Below, in pieces: positions 21,005-32,256 of a stretch of 64,000 nucleotides of DNA. Under the pieces are notes generated by a model, which was given only the letters and a program-made list of their open reading frames with translations, was not told where the DNA came from and did not search any database. The translations under genes and the position numbers were made by a program. The stretch's first letter is position 1. Every line of letters starts with the position of its first letter. This DNA is from Microplitis mediator (Eukaryota; Arthropoda; Insecta; Hymenoptera; Braconidae), in the NCBI RefSeq assembly GCF_029852145.1, contig NC_079970.1, positions 13,139,662 to 13,203,661 of the forward strand, in the 5' to 3' direction.

Positions 21005-22240
21005 ATTTCTTATCCATTCTAAGATATATTTTTAATATATTTAAAATATGCACAAGAATCGGACAAAAAATAGCTGTTAAAAATATAATTATTATACATA
21101 TTTAATATGCACCAACGCAAAAAATAAAAAGAACAGAAAAATTTTTGGAAAAATCCAAAGTTTCGTTTCGATTCAATAACTTTTTTTTTTATTGGCTAAA
21201 AAGTATTTTCTATTTTTGTATAGTAAGAAAAATTATTCAACGGAACTTTAATGGCATACTGTAATTGAGCATCTACTATATGACCACTAAAACTGACACT
21301 TTTCACTCTGTCTAATATCAGAGGAGTACCTGAGCCAAAATTGTTATCAAGTATAAAATATAACAACTCTGAAATACATATCTACCCAGGAACAGCACAG
21401 AGGTTGAGTGTGATCTAGTGGCGAGCACTGAACTTCTTCTGCTGCTGCTTAGCACCGGTGACTTTCTTCTCCTCCATATATATCTTCTCCCAACAAATTT
21501 TTCTCTTAAGTCTTTTACATTAAAAATCAAAGAAAATAAAAAAAAAATTGACAAAGTGTCAATACTACCAATCGTCATCATTTTCTCCGAAAAGAATTTC
21601 TATCATATCTTCTAAAGAATATTTTTTGTTTTTTGTTAACTAATGTTATAAACAAATCGATACGATAGAAATGCGTTTCAAAAAATAATGCTGTCGATCA
21701 GTGGTATCGTTCTTTTGTTGACTTTTCTCATCGGCACTAAAGTTTGAAAAAACCCATTTGTTTCTAACATTAGTGAATAAAAAAAAGGTTTCTGGACAAT
21801 ACGATAAAAATTCGATTAAGAAAAAATACCGGTATCAACAATTTGTCAATTTTTTATGAATTTTCATAAATTTCAAACCAAAGTTCGATCATAAATTTTT
21901 TTATGAAGTTATTCGCTTGCAATTTTAACGTAAACCTGAGATGCGCTATTATTGTATATAATTATATAATGTTTAAGTAATCAAAATTATTACTATTTTT
22001 ATGGCTTAAGTCATTTATGTAATCTAAATTTACTTTTTCCAAAGCCTCCCGACATAAGTCGGTTACTATTTCTATTTTGAACATCTTATAGTATGGAATT
22101 CAATTAATTTTAACACAATAGTGAAAATAACGTACTTTCATTTAACTGATTTAATTCGGCAGTCGAAATAATAATTGTGATTGATTAGATCGGCTGACTA
22201 ATATCCTAATCTTCATTTCCTAAGATCGAAATCTTGATCC
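21005..22240. other. Intron DNA, nothing recognised
   Basis: AT-rich sequence. Overlapping 65-87-codon frames on both strands around 21318-21615 show low complexity (Leu/Ser-rich) and are not supported as genes. Confidence 0.45.
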
Positions 22241-22290
22241 TTGGTTGATTCGGCGACGACCTTTAAGGCGTTGATGTACATAGTTGGAAT

Positions 22291-23862
22291 CTACATTCCA
22301 ACTGTTTCTGCTAAACAGTGGAAGTCTTCAAAATTAATAGAAATAAATAACTTGACGTGTATAAATTTGATATTTATACACGCGAATGAACTGATTGTAG
22401 GTGCCTTGACATCACTCGTAGAACTGGAAGCACCGTTGCTGGTTGATTTTGAAGATTTATTTCTCACACTGTAGTGTTCTTCCGTCAGGCTCCGATGGTA
22501 ATGTTTGAAATTCGCCCAATCAACCCAATAACACCACCAGATTAAATCAGTTTCATAAAGTCGTATACAAAGCCTGAATAGTGCTTCCATAAAAATAAAA
22601 TTCATATAATACATTAACATTAAATAATTTTTTAATTTCTTTATATTTAATAAGATCAAAAATAAATCGTTAATGTCTAATCCTTTTCGGTCCAAATTAG
22701 CGCCTATTTTCAAATATTTAGTATTTGTATTGTCAAATTTAATTTCCGATAATTTACATTTATCTGGAGGTTCTTTCCACCTTACTTTACAGATACTCTT
22801 TTTATAAATATCCATGATAAGACAAAATCGTAAACTGTTTTCAATTAAAATTAACAGGTCAAATATACTTTTCATACAAAACATAATGTAAAATATATTT
22901 TTTATCAAGTTTGAACCGGAAAACGTAAAACCACTAAATTTATCGTTTACATTATTACAATAATGTTTATAAACCTTTTCTTTCCTTTCATTTTGTGGAT
23001 TGTTTCCTTTTGAAATAACCCACCATAGCGAATTAATTTTTGAGCCCAATGATTGACTGTAATTATTTTCTGCTTTACTCGCCACTGAGCAGTAAAGTAG
23101 TTCTGTATTTTTAATTGTTTTAACATTCACGAACTCACCCTTGTCATTTTTATCCGTATGCTCGATCTCGAAGACTCCACCGGCTCGGATCGGCATAATT
23201 TCATTTTCCGTGGCTGCGAGAACAGCAAGCTCGCCAACCCGGATATTCAAATTTTCGGCTCTCAATAATCCTTGAGCAGACCGAACCGTACGAGCTCCTG
23301 ACATTACAAGTACAGGCAGCTCCTTATTGACATACGCGTGACTCGAATTATTACTCAAACAATTAAAATCAATCATTGGCTCCGAATTATATGAATTCTC
23401 GTTTAAAATATTTATAAGTGGTACGTTTTCAGGCAAAAATTTATTTGAATCTAATCCTGCCTTCTTATGGACAGTTTTGACTCTAATAGATCCTTTTGAT
23501 CTATTCAAATGGTCGAGATTAATTTCCGACTTTTTTTGGAACTCGCGAATTGCGGCTTCATTCAAAAGATGAGCCTTCATCTTTATGGATTCAGATTCTA
23601 CTAAAGGTAGAATCTCGCATCTGCTTGATTCATGCTTTCGAAAAGCAAGCAATCGAGCACGTAAATAATTTTGTTTTTCGCCCATAACAGTCTCCTTTAA
23701 CAGAAGGGCTTGTAATTTTGAAGATTCCGATTCTACTACCGGTAAATTTCTACAACTGTTCGATTCTTGTTCTCGAAACGCAAGTAATCGATCCCATAAA
23801 CGATTTTGTCTTACCATTTGGAGTTCCGTCTCTGAAATCGGAACTTTTAATTGATTATTCAT
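22291..23862 (-). CDS. Unrecognised 523-codon ORF with internal duplication
   Basis: The longest unbroken frame outside the BEL pol genes. The N-terminal part holds two tandem modules of about 42 residues: NRLWDRLLAFREQESNSC with PVVESESSKLQALLL, then NYLRARLLAFRKHESSRC with PLVESESIKMKAHLL. Cys, the PxVESES motif and LLAFR are conserved between them. A middle part (LPVLVMSGARTVRSAQGLLR; IMPIRAGGVFEIEHTDKND) is richer in GC than its surroundings, which suggests past selection. The C-terminal third is AT-rich, hydrophobic and then Ser-rich, and may be intron or UTR read-through. I do not recognise the family. It lies on the same strand as, and downstream of, the Crypton recombinase fragment, so it could belong to that element, but this is inference. 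Confidence 0.5.
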   Translation of the reverse strand: MNNQLKVPISETELQMVRQNRLWDRLLAFREQESNSCRNLPVVESESSKLQALLLKETVMGEKQNYLRARLLAFRKHESSRCEILPLVESESIKMKAHLLNEAAIREFQKKSEINLDHLNRSKGSIRVKTVHKKAGLDSNKFLPENVPLINILNENSYNSEPMIDFNCLSNNSSHAYVNKELPVLVMSGARTVRSAQGLLRAENLNIRVGELAVLAATENEIMPIRAGGVFEIEHTDKNDKGEFVNVKTIKNTELLYCSVASKAENNYSQSLGSKINSLWWVISKGNNPQNERKEKVYKHYCNNVNDKFSGFTFSGSNLIKNIFYIMFCMKSIFDLLILIENSLRFCLIMDIYKKSICKVRWKEPPDKCKLSEIKFDNTNTKYLKIGANLDRKGLDINDLFLILLNIKKLKNYLMLMYYMNFIFMEALFRLCIRLYETDLIWWCYWVDWANFKHYHRSLTEEHYSVRNKSSKSTSNGASSSTSDVKAPTISSFACINIKFIHVKLFISINFEDFHCLAETVGM

Positions 23863-23961
23863 TGCGAATATTTACAATATATTCCAATGTCCATTATTAT
23901 GAGCATAATTATTTATGCACTCATTATATTTAAAATGCAACAATTGAAGCAATCAATAGAA

Positions 23962-24092
23962 TAGTATATTACACTAGAAGAGCCGAAAGCTGGGGATTCC
24001 TGTACTGCGTGTCACGATGCCCGAGGCGAAGCCGAGGGCATCCGACGCGCAGTCCAGGGCTCTCCAACTTTCGACCCGTGCAGTGTATACTA
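23962..24092. repeat. GC-rich 131-bp hairpin
   Basis: Two arms of about 60 bp face each other. The left arm TACTGCGTGTCACGATGCCC pairs with the right arm GGGCATCCGACGCGCAGTCC, and outwards GCCGAAAGCTGGGGA pairs with TCTCCAACTTTCGAC and TAGTATATTACAC with GTGTATACTA. The centre is GAGGCGAAGCCGA. The GC content is strikingly high for this window. It could be a foldback MITE, a structured RNA or part of the neighbouring Crypton element. Confidence 0.7.
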
Positions 24093-24243
24093 TTTTTCTT
24101 TATGCCCGGCCGAAAGTATGTCGACGAATCAAACTTAAATACGTTATATAACTCCTTTTCAACGCGTATTGATGCCTGCCCCGACATTTGCGGCACGAGC
24201 GAAGCGAGTTAATTTATAATAAGATAATTTATATTAGGTCACT

Positions 24244-25156
24244 TTAAAAACTCATCATATTAAAATCTAATTGTTTTTGATGCTTTTTGTTTTTTTTCGA
24301 GCTAATTGCATCATTGGTAGTTAAATAGAAATTATTTATAATATTGCTATGATATACACAATTATCATTTCTGACATTTGGATTGTTGTTTATTGATGAA
24401 TTCGCTGATAGAGACTTTGATTTTTGGTAACTTGTTTGAGATCTAGCTTCTTCAATTTTACTTCTTTTTAATGGTGGTTCATTCTCTGATCTTTTTGAAA
24501 GAACCGAAACCGGAGGTAATTCAGTAAAATGTGTAGATCGCGTAGAATGATTAGTAGTTGTAAGTATAGTTTTATTTTTTCGTGCAGTAGTAGGCATTGT
24601 GGATTTTGGTACTCCTAATGGAACCGAATTTTCAATCGTGGCTAGAGTCTCATCATCTGCAAAAAAGTCATCTGAAAAATCATCATTTTCGACGTCAACC
24701 CGGTTAGTGTCTTCAGTCTCATTGTTGTTATTCGTGGAATGTTGAGGATTCACTTCAGAATCAGATCCAGCTGCATGGGTTATACCCTCAAAAATTTTTT
24801 GTCTGTTGTTCATCGAATTTTCGATATAACCTGTAAAGTCGTATACTATTGATAAATAAAGTAATAATAAATAAAAATTATTTGAGTGTGAATACATTTT
24901 TCACAGCGAAACAAGTTCAATCATATTTAAATTTTATATATAATAGGAAATTTAGATTTTTTTTTAAACACAAATAAAAATTACCGTGTGCTATTCCAGT
25001 CGACTTCCACCCTCCTAATTGCTTGAGCATGCTAGTATTGGCTCCAGAATTTAATAAAAGCGTAGCCGACGTTCTACGGAAACAATGTCCCGTATATCGT
25101 TCTGGATTTTCCAATTTCAAATAGGTACCCGATGTAAAAAGATTTTGTCTAATCAT
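24244..25156 (-). pseudogene. Crypton-type tyrosine recombinase, C-terminal two exons
   Basis: Two minus-strand exons, 25156-24985 and 24830-24244, with a 154-bp intron that has donor GTAATT and acceptor TTTACAG. The splice joins ...GGWKSTGIAHG and YIENSMNNRQKIF. The first exon carries TGHCFRRTSATLLLNSGA and MLKQLGGWKST. The H-x-x-R pair of the tyrosine recombinase active site is visible as HCFR, and GGW precedes the usual position of the Tyr (Y in GYIENS). This is the pattern of insect Crypton recombinases and host genes derived from them. The second exon continues as an acidic, Asn/Ser-rich tail with a basic cluster (PPLKRSKIEEA). The N-terminal half with the first catalytic Arg is absent. 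A possible acceptor (GATTAG) lies right before the first exon, next to a TGATCATA-rich tract. No stops within the two exons. Confidence 0.75.
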
Positions 25157-25320
25157 ATATGATCATGCATAATTGTCTATATATGATCAGATCCAAAAAT
25201 TGGCCAGGTCTGATCATACATAACTTGATCTGTTTATACATGATCATATATGATTATATATAATCATGCATGAACGAATATAGTCATTTTTAGAATCTCA
25301 TTTAGAATATCTGTAAGTTA
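25157..25320. repeat. TGATCATA/TATGATCA palindromic repeat tract
   Basis: Repeated words such as 'atatgatcatgcata' and 'tacatgatcatatatgat' occur on both strands and abut the Crypton fragment. It may be the element's truncated flank or an independent MITE. Confidence 0.6.
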
Positions 25321-25426
25321 TTAATTAAGTAGTTTAATTAGGATTTATTGTCTTCATCATTATAAATGTCGGTTAAAATTAAATAAAAAAAAAAAAAAAT
25401 TTATTAACCATTGACTATTATTTTAC

Positions 25427-25505
25427 TACGAGGTCACCCGTCCAATTAAAGACCCACGTCGATGCTGTTTAACTTTGGTTATCGATGGTTTGTAGTCTGA
25501 TCCTT
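25427..25505 (-). pseudogene. 5S rRNA-like relic
   Basis: The minus strand reads GATAACCAAAGTTAAACAGC, ATCGACGTGGGTC and TTGGACGGGTGACC. These align to the internal control region of insect 5S rRNA (GATCACCGAAATTAAGCAGC, then the GATGGGxGACC block), with about three-quarters of positions alike by eye. The 5' and 3' thirds are missing or unrecognisable. A run of T residues follows on the minus strand (plus 25387-25401), as at the end of a Pol III unit. It may be a 5S pseudogene or the head of a 5S-derived SINE. Confidence 0.6.
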
Positions 25506-25825
25506 TAGTCTGTTATACACTTACAATTAAGAAACATTTATGGCATTACTTAACTCAAATTATCAAATTGATATATCCTACGTAAATAATGCACCTAATG
25601 ATGAATTTGGTTTTGTACATAAAATACAGTAGAATTCATTAGATACATATAATCAAATCTATTTATCTATAAACTTATAAATATTCGTATATCAATCGAT
25701 ATCGATTTACACTTTAAAATTGCTGCCGAAACCTTTGAATATTTTTTAAGTATTGGGGATTCAAGTTTGATTGATAGTTGACAGAATAAAAATTTAATAA
25801 CATTGATATTAAAAAATTGTCATAT
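25506..25825. other. AT-rich intron DNA, nothing recognised
   Basis: No repeat edge, gene or RNA signal seen. Confidence 0.45.
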
Positions 25826-25851
25826 TATTTAATATATATATATATATATAT

Positions 25852-25895
<44 letters not shown>
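25826..25895. repeat. (TA)n microsatellite at the outer edge of the satellite
   Basis: Almost pure TA with one AGA interruption. A matching tract (43745-43785) lies at the other outer edge of the inverted satellite structure. Confidence 0.9.
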
Positions 25896-25898
<3 letters not shown>

Positions 25899-26039
25899 TA
25901 ACTCGGTCTTTGAAGACTCCAAAATGACCGATATATATCATGTATATATATAGGTACTACTTAACGTCCTGATGTATATAACACTAAGTTTTTGAGTCTA
26001 TTTTTTGGTATTTCAGTGATATTTTGGATTTTTATGATA

Positions 26040-27395
26040 TAGTCCGACTTTGAGAACATCTGATATATATAGCTCTTACCATCTCAAAAATCGACATGTT
26101 ATACGTCGACTTCGGGGACATGTGCGATATATATCTGACTTTGGGGACATATTTTCATAATATACTCTGACTTTGAGGACATTTCTATCCGACTATTACT
26201 TGAAATATATATCAGACTTTGGGGACATAATTTCATATTATACTCTGACTTTGAGGACATTTTGTTTCTTACTATTGCTCGCGCATATATCTAACTTTGG
26301 GGACATACGTTCATATTATACTCTGACTTTGAGGACATTTCTATCCGACTATTACTCGTTATTTTTATCCGACTTTGGGGACATATTGTCACATTATACT
26401 CTGACTTTGAAGACATTTTTTATCTTACTATTACTCGCGATATATATCCGACTTTGGGGACATATTTTCATTTCATACTCTGACTTTGAGGACATTTCTA
26501 TCCGCTTATTACTTGCGATATATATCTGACTTTGGGGACATATTTTCATATTATACTCTTACTTTGAGGACAGTTCTATCCGACTATTACTTGCGATATA
26601 TATCCGACTTTGGGGACATAATTTCATATTATACTCTGACTTTGAGGACATTTTTTATCTCACTATTACTTGCGATATATATATAATTGTGGGGACATAA
26701 TTTTATATTATACTCAGACTTTGAGGACACTTCTTTCCGACTATTTCTTGCGATATATATATCTGACTTTGGAGTCGTATTTTTATATTATACTCTGACT
26801 TCGAGGACATTTTTTATTTTACTATTACTTGCGATATATATATAATTGTGGGGACATAATTTTATATTATACTCAGACTTTGAGGACACTTCTTTCCGAC
26901 TATTTCTTGCGATATATATCAGACGTTGGAGACATATTTTCATATTATACTCTGACTTTGAGGACATTTTTTATCTCACCATTACTTGCGACATATATCT
27001 GACTTTGAGGACATTTCTATCCGCTTATTACTTGTGATATATATCTGACTTTGGAGACATCATTTCATATTATACTCTGACTTTGAGGACATTTTTTATT
27101 TTACTATTACTTGCGATATATATATAATTGTGGGGACATAATTTTATATTATACTCAGACTTTGAGGACACTTCTTTCCGACTATTTCTTGCGATATATA
27201 TCAGACGTTGGGGACATATTTTCATATTATACTCTAACTTTGAGGACATTTTGTATCTCACTATTACTTGCGATATATATCTGGCTTTGGGGACATATTT
27301 GCATATTATACTCTGACTTTGAGGACATTTCTATCCGCTTATTACTTGCGATATATATCTGACTTTGGGGACATATTTTCATATAATACTCTGAC
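26040..27395 (+). repeat. Satellite array, left part
   Basis: Tandem monomers of about 78 bp. Each holds two related half-units, one starting GACTTTGGGGACAT and one GACTTTGAGGACAT, with linkers ending in CGATATATATC. Units are 80-95 percent alike by eye. Because 78 is a multiple of three, frames stay open across units (for example 26173-26529), but they only translate the repeat. The array is interrupted at 27395 by the BEL element and resumes at 37466. Confidence 0.9.
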
Positions 27396-28251
27396 TGTAA
27401 ATTGCGTTAAACAATTTTTCCTATTTTTTATATTACTAAAGAATAGATAGTTGGCGTTTGAAATAATTATTGTAATAAGATTCAGATTAAATATATGGTT
27501 GGATATTTATTCAAAATTGACTCCGCACTATATAACTTTACACTGTTTTTTACAAATTAATTGATCGGTATAATATGAATTTTGAATTGAACAACTATGA
27601 TTACAAACAATATAGTTGATAGGTATAAGAATAAGATAGGTGTATGAACAAAGGTGTAGACTCAAATGTAGGTATACGAATAAATTAGGTGTATGAACAA
27701 AAATACGTGACCAGCTCTCTCGAGTGGTAATTCTCTACTAACTATCTCAAGCAATTTCGTTAAGTTACTTCAAGTTCGGAAAAAGGGCTTTTTTCGTTGG
27801 GAGAAAAAATCGGCTTATGATTGGTGAAAAAACTCATGACGTGGAGTAGTAGGTAGGCACTAGTGGAGGTATAAGGTAATTGCAAAGTTTAGGAAAAATG
27901 GTACGTTCAAAGGTGAAACGGATGGGTGCTAAGAGGGAAGAGGCGAAGAAAGTATAAATATTTTTAAGTTACAGTAATTCTTTTATAAGATGTCCGAGGA
28001 CCTTCTATCTTTAAGTGCATTTATGGAGGGCCATAAAGCACTTGAAGAAATTTGTTATTTCAAAAATATAGGGATTAAAGTAATAAAAAATGCGTATGAA
28101 AACGTTTCGGAAGGATGAAGCAAGAACGAATCAAGGATAAAAAAAAAGGTCGAGACCTTGAAGTAACAATAATGTGCAAAAGTTTTAAAATACATATTGA
28201 ACAAAAATTTAAAATACATTAAAATCTAAAATAAAATTGTAGTCTCAAACA
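27396..28251 (-). repeat. 3' LTR of the BEL element
   Basis: 856 bp, starting TGTAAATTGCG in plus view and ending CTCAAACA. The inner neighbour is TACTCCCCAGG (minus strand CCTGGGGAGTA), the polypurine tract. Confidence 0.92.
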
Positions 28252-28324
28252 TACTCCCCAGGTTGAGAGACTAGCGATCAACTAACACTACTAATATAAA
28301 ATAAAACCTTGGATAAAGAATAAA

Positions 28325-29883
28325 TTATAAAGCCACTGTAAGTCTCCATGCCGAATTTTGGCAATTTTTATGATCTGCAGTCTCAACAAGAAGTGGTGCA
28401 AGCCTCTTGACATTCCTGGTGATTTCTTCTGTGGATGTTTTCAATCGTACGACTCGGATGATACTATCTTCCCCCGGACTGGCTTCGATGATACGTCCCA
28501 ACCTCCATTTCATAGAAGGTAGATTGTCACTTGTATTATAACAATCTTACCCGGACTGATGTCATGGTCTCCGTCACGCCATTTGTGACGCACGTTCAAC
28601 TTACTGACGTATTCTTTACGCCAGCGCTCCCAAAAATCTTGTTTGACTTTCTGAATATGTTGCTACGACGATAGCCTGTTGACTGGTGTATCTGAAAAGT
28701 CATACTCCGGCAAACTCGATAAAGTATCGCCAATGAGGAAATGGGCAGGAGTTAATACAGAAGGATCATTAGGATCAGCCGAAAGAGGATTTAAGGGTCG
28801 GGAATTAAGTATAGCCTCGATCTCAATGACTAAATCATAAAATTGCTCAAACGTAAAAACGGAAACACCGATCACCCTTCTTAAATGATGATTGAAAGAT
28901 TTGACAGCAGCTTCCCAAAGACCACCAAAATGTGGGGACAAAGGAGGATTAAAATGCCACTGTATATTTTTATTTGCAAGAAAGTCATGAATCTTATTGG
29001 CGTGCGCATCAGATTTCAAAAATTCATATAACTCCTTTAACTCGTTGTTCGCCCCAACGAAGTTCGTACCGTTGTCCGAGAAAATATTGGCGCATCGTCC
29101 TCTCCTTGATATGAATCTTTTCAGAGCGGCGAGAAATGCTTCAGCTGTTAAGTCCCAAACAACTTCCAGATACACGGCTTTAGTAACGAAACGGACAAAG
29201 ATAGACACGTAAACTTTTACAGTCCCTCTATTTCTATATTTATTTTCTTTTACCTGAAAGGGACCACAGTAATTCACTCCCGTATTGGTAAAAGGTCGGC
29301 ATTCGTCAATACGTGCCTTGGGTAAGCGACCCATAGGATAATTTACTTTGATAGGTCTCGCGCGTGCACACACAACGCACGCGCGGACTACCTGACGGAC
29401 CTGGTTTCGGCCGTCTATCAACCAATAGATCTGTCTTACTGCGTATAGTGTAGTTTGTACCCCTGCATGTAAATTATATATATGCTCTTGTTGTATTATG
29501 AGCTCGGTAACATGTAGCGACTTCGGCAAAATAATAGGATGTTTTTTCGAATAATTATATGCCGAGTTGTGCAATCTGCCACCCACTCTTATAAGACCAT
29601 CTTCCGAGAGTATGGGACTTAGCGAAGCGAGAGAACTTTTACCCGATACCGACTCGCCCCTTCTCAATTGTTTGAATTCCTCCTTGAATACCACTCGCTG
29701 CGTCAATAAAATAATTCTCTGGGTTGCAGCTCGCAATTCTTTGACTGTCAGAAATTTATTCTCACGTCTCTTTATCAAATTAGCAAAGGATGAGAAACTA
29801 AATAACCAAGCAACCATACGAGTAAGCTGGCATAGGGATGAGCATTTTTCAAATAAACTCAAATCAATAGGTGTTGACAGAAG
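28325..29883 (-). pseudogene. BEL integrase domain with C-terminal region
   Basis: The frame continues from the RT/RNase H frame after a TGA at 29884-29886. The zinc-binding pair is H127-x4-H132 with C162-x2-C165 (numbering from codon 29862). The catalytic core keeps Asp in FSDNGTNFVGA (about 263) and Glu in GGLWEAAVKS (about 317). The first Asp, expected in G-V-D-Y-C-G-P-F, is Asn (GVNYCGPF, about 197). A TAG at 28663 and a frameshift near 28535 separate the C-terminal tail (MKWRLGRIIEASPGEDSIIR, VKRLAPLL). Integrase joins the element DNA to the host. With a changed catalytic residue and two breaks this copy should be inactive. Confidence 0.88.
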
Positions 29884-32256
29884 TCATTTGGGCTGCCGGA
29901 CCTCAAGTACCTTTTCAGGTATAGACCACAGTTGTATAGGCCATCTCTCTTCTCCATCTGATAGCCAGTCGGGACCCTTCTTCCACAAGGTAGAATTTTT
30001 AAACTCCTTCGGTGACACACCACGTGATAACAAATCTGCTGGGTTGTCATACGTGCGTACATGTCGCCAGTTCTCGTAGTTTGTTTTTTCCCGTATTACG
30101 GACACTCTCCTAGCCACAAAGGTTTTTAATAAATGAGGCTGAGTTCTAATCCAATATAAGGCGATCATAGAATCAGTCCAAAAAAAGATATGTTCGATAT
30201 CGATACGAATGGAATTCTTAACAATGACATACAATTCCGTGAGTAAAAGTGCAGCGCAGAGTTCTAATCTCGGAATCGTCTGAATGTTTTTAATCGGAGC
30301 AACCCGCGATTTTGCACAATATAACTCTATGGATATACGACCATGAGCGCTTATAGATCGCAGGTAGATGCATGCGCCATACGCCTTTTCACTCGCATCA
30401 CAAAATCCATGAAGTTCTATTCTTTGAGCACCCGTAACAACCTTTCGATCGAATGAGACCTCGTTCAGCGCAGGTAGTTGACTAACAAAGTCTCGCCATT
30501 GAGTATCCAACGCTGCAGGTAGTCTTTCATCCCAATCTAGCTGCAACTTCCATAATTCTTGGATAAGCAATTTTGCATTTACAATGACCGAATTGAGAAG
30601 ACCCAGGGGATCGAAACTTTTTGCGACTTCTGAAAAAATTGTTCTTTTTGTGACACTTCCCAGCACAATGGGCTTGACGGTATGAACTATGGTATCCGAT
30701 GTGGAATTCCAATGGACTCCTAAAGTCTTGAGTGTCGCGGAGTCATCTCCTTGAAGTTGCAAATTTATATTATGATCAGGAATTGTTTTTGATATCTCCG
30801 CCGTGTTCGACGTACATTGCCTTAAATTAAATCCACCAGCTTGTAACAATTTTGTGAGCTCTGCTTGAATCTGAATGACCTCCTCGACGGTACCCGCTCC
30901 CGTTAAGGCATCGTCCATATATAGATCTTCCTCTAATATACGTGCAGCCAAAGGAAATAGATGTTTATAATCGGCAGCTAATTGTTTTAAACATCGGGTA
31001 GCAATGAAGGACGCTGGTTTTAAGCCGAACAAAAGCCTATTAAACTCGTACACGGCAACAGAGCCATCCTCCTTTAACCACAATATGCGCAGGTAGCGAC
31101 GATCTTCGTCAACTACCACTATCTGCAGGTACATTTTTTCAATGTCGCCCGTTAATACATGTTTATGCAATCTAAAACGTAACAAAAGCGCCAAAATATT
31201 ATCTTGTAATGTCGGGCCAGCTAACAACGCATCATTCAGTGACACTCCAGAACTCGACGCTGCCGACGCATCGAAGACGACACGAACTTTCGTGGTCAGG
31301 CTCGTCTCTTTTATGACAGCTTGATGCGGTAAGAAAAAACCATCTCGAACGTCATCCGAGAATTGTCGCATATAACCCAATTTAACATATTCTTGCAATA
31401 CATTAGTGTACTGCACTATCAGTTCACTGTTCCGCTGGAATTTCCGCTCCAAACTCCGCAAACGTTTAAGCGCCGTGCGATATGATTCTCCCAACTGTGC
31501 GTGTTTGTCATTAAGGGGAAGACGTATCACATAACGACCCTCAGCATCTCGTTTAAACGTCTCTCTGAAATGATTCTCGCATAATGTTTCTTCTTCTGAC
31601 CACTTAGTCACAGTTGCAACTTCTTCTATCTCCCAGAAACGCGACAGGTCATTTTTTATACTGAGCAAATGACATTTTACACTTGGATTCTCTGGTGACG
31701 CCAGTATAGGGCAGCTGCCTGCAACGATCCAGCCGAAATGCGTCTTTTGCAGTAAGAGATCGGGCTTTTGATTTCCTGAAAGTTTAATTTGACCGATACA
31801 TAGAGACCATAATGCAGTACCGGCTCCTATCAATAGGTCTACAGGAGCAGGTTTATGAAATTCAGGATCTGCCAGCTGAATGTTCGAGGGTATATGAATC
31901 CCAGCACGATTCATTTGTTGATCTGGGGTAAGAGAAGTAATCGAAGGCACCGCCAGAAACTCCGATGATTTTTTGAATCCATTACATCGTGATGCCACGT
32001 CAGTCGTCACGCTGTATTTAGACACTGTAGATAACTCATTAAGAGCACCAATCGGAATGTGATGACGTTTTTTTATTAATTGCAATTTATTAGCTAACTC
32101 TTCGACTATAAAATGTTTTGTAGAGCCAGTATCAATTATAGCGCGACATGGTATAAATTTATTATTTTTTTCTGCGATGAAAATTACGGCCGTAGGTATA
32201 AGATCGTCCGAACTAGGAGTATCCAGCGTTAAAGATTTTACCGGGCCCGATTGTAG
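29884..32256 (-). pseudogene. BEL protease, reverse transcriptase and RNase H
   Basis: One long minus-strand frame. The aspartic protease site DTGSTKHF lies at about 32130-32107. In the 733-codon part from 32085, reverse transcriptase shows RVVFDAS (about 268), LTGDIEKMYLQI (about 311) and the catalytic YMDD box (389-392). RNase H shows FCDAS (563), RLELCAA (608) and FWTDS (638). The Pao-type NPADLLSRG motif follows (about 681). The usual order and spacing of BEL/Pao pol are kept. The frame is continuous with the Gag zinc-knuckle frame upstream through a single TGA (32257-32259, followed by CTA) and with integrase downstream through another TGA. RT and RNase H copy the element RNA into DNA in the Gag particle. 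Confidence 0.92.

Noticed and set aside
29880..29890. Programmed read-through at the second TGA of the BEL pol
   Set aside because: TGA-CTT between RNase H and integrase has no parallel I know of in the family, and the integrase already lacks a catalytic Asp; decay is simpler.
29567..30079. 170-codon plus-strand frame
   Set aside because: Antisense shadow of the BEL RNase H and integrase frames.
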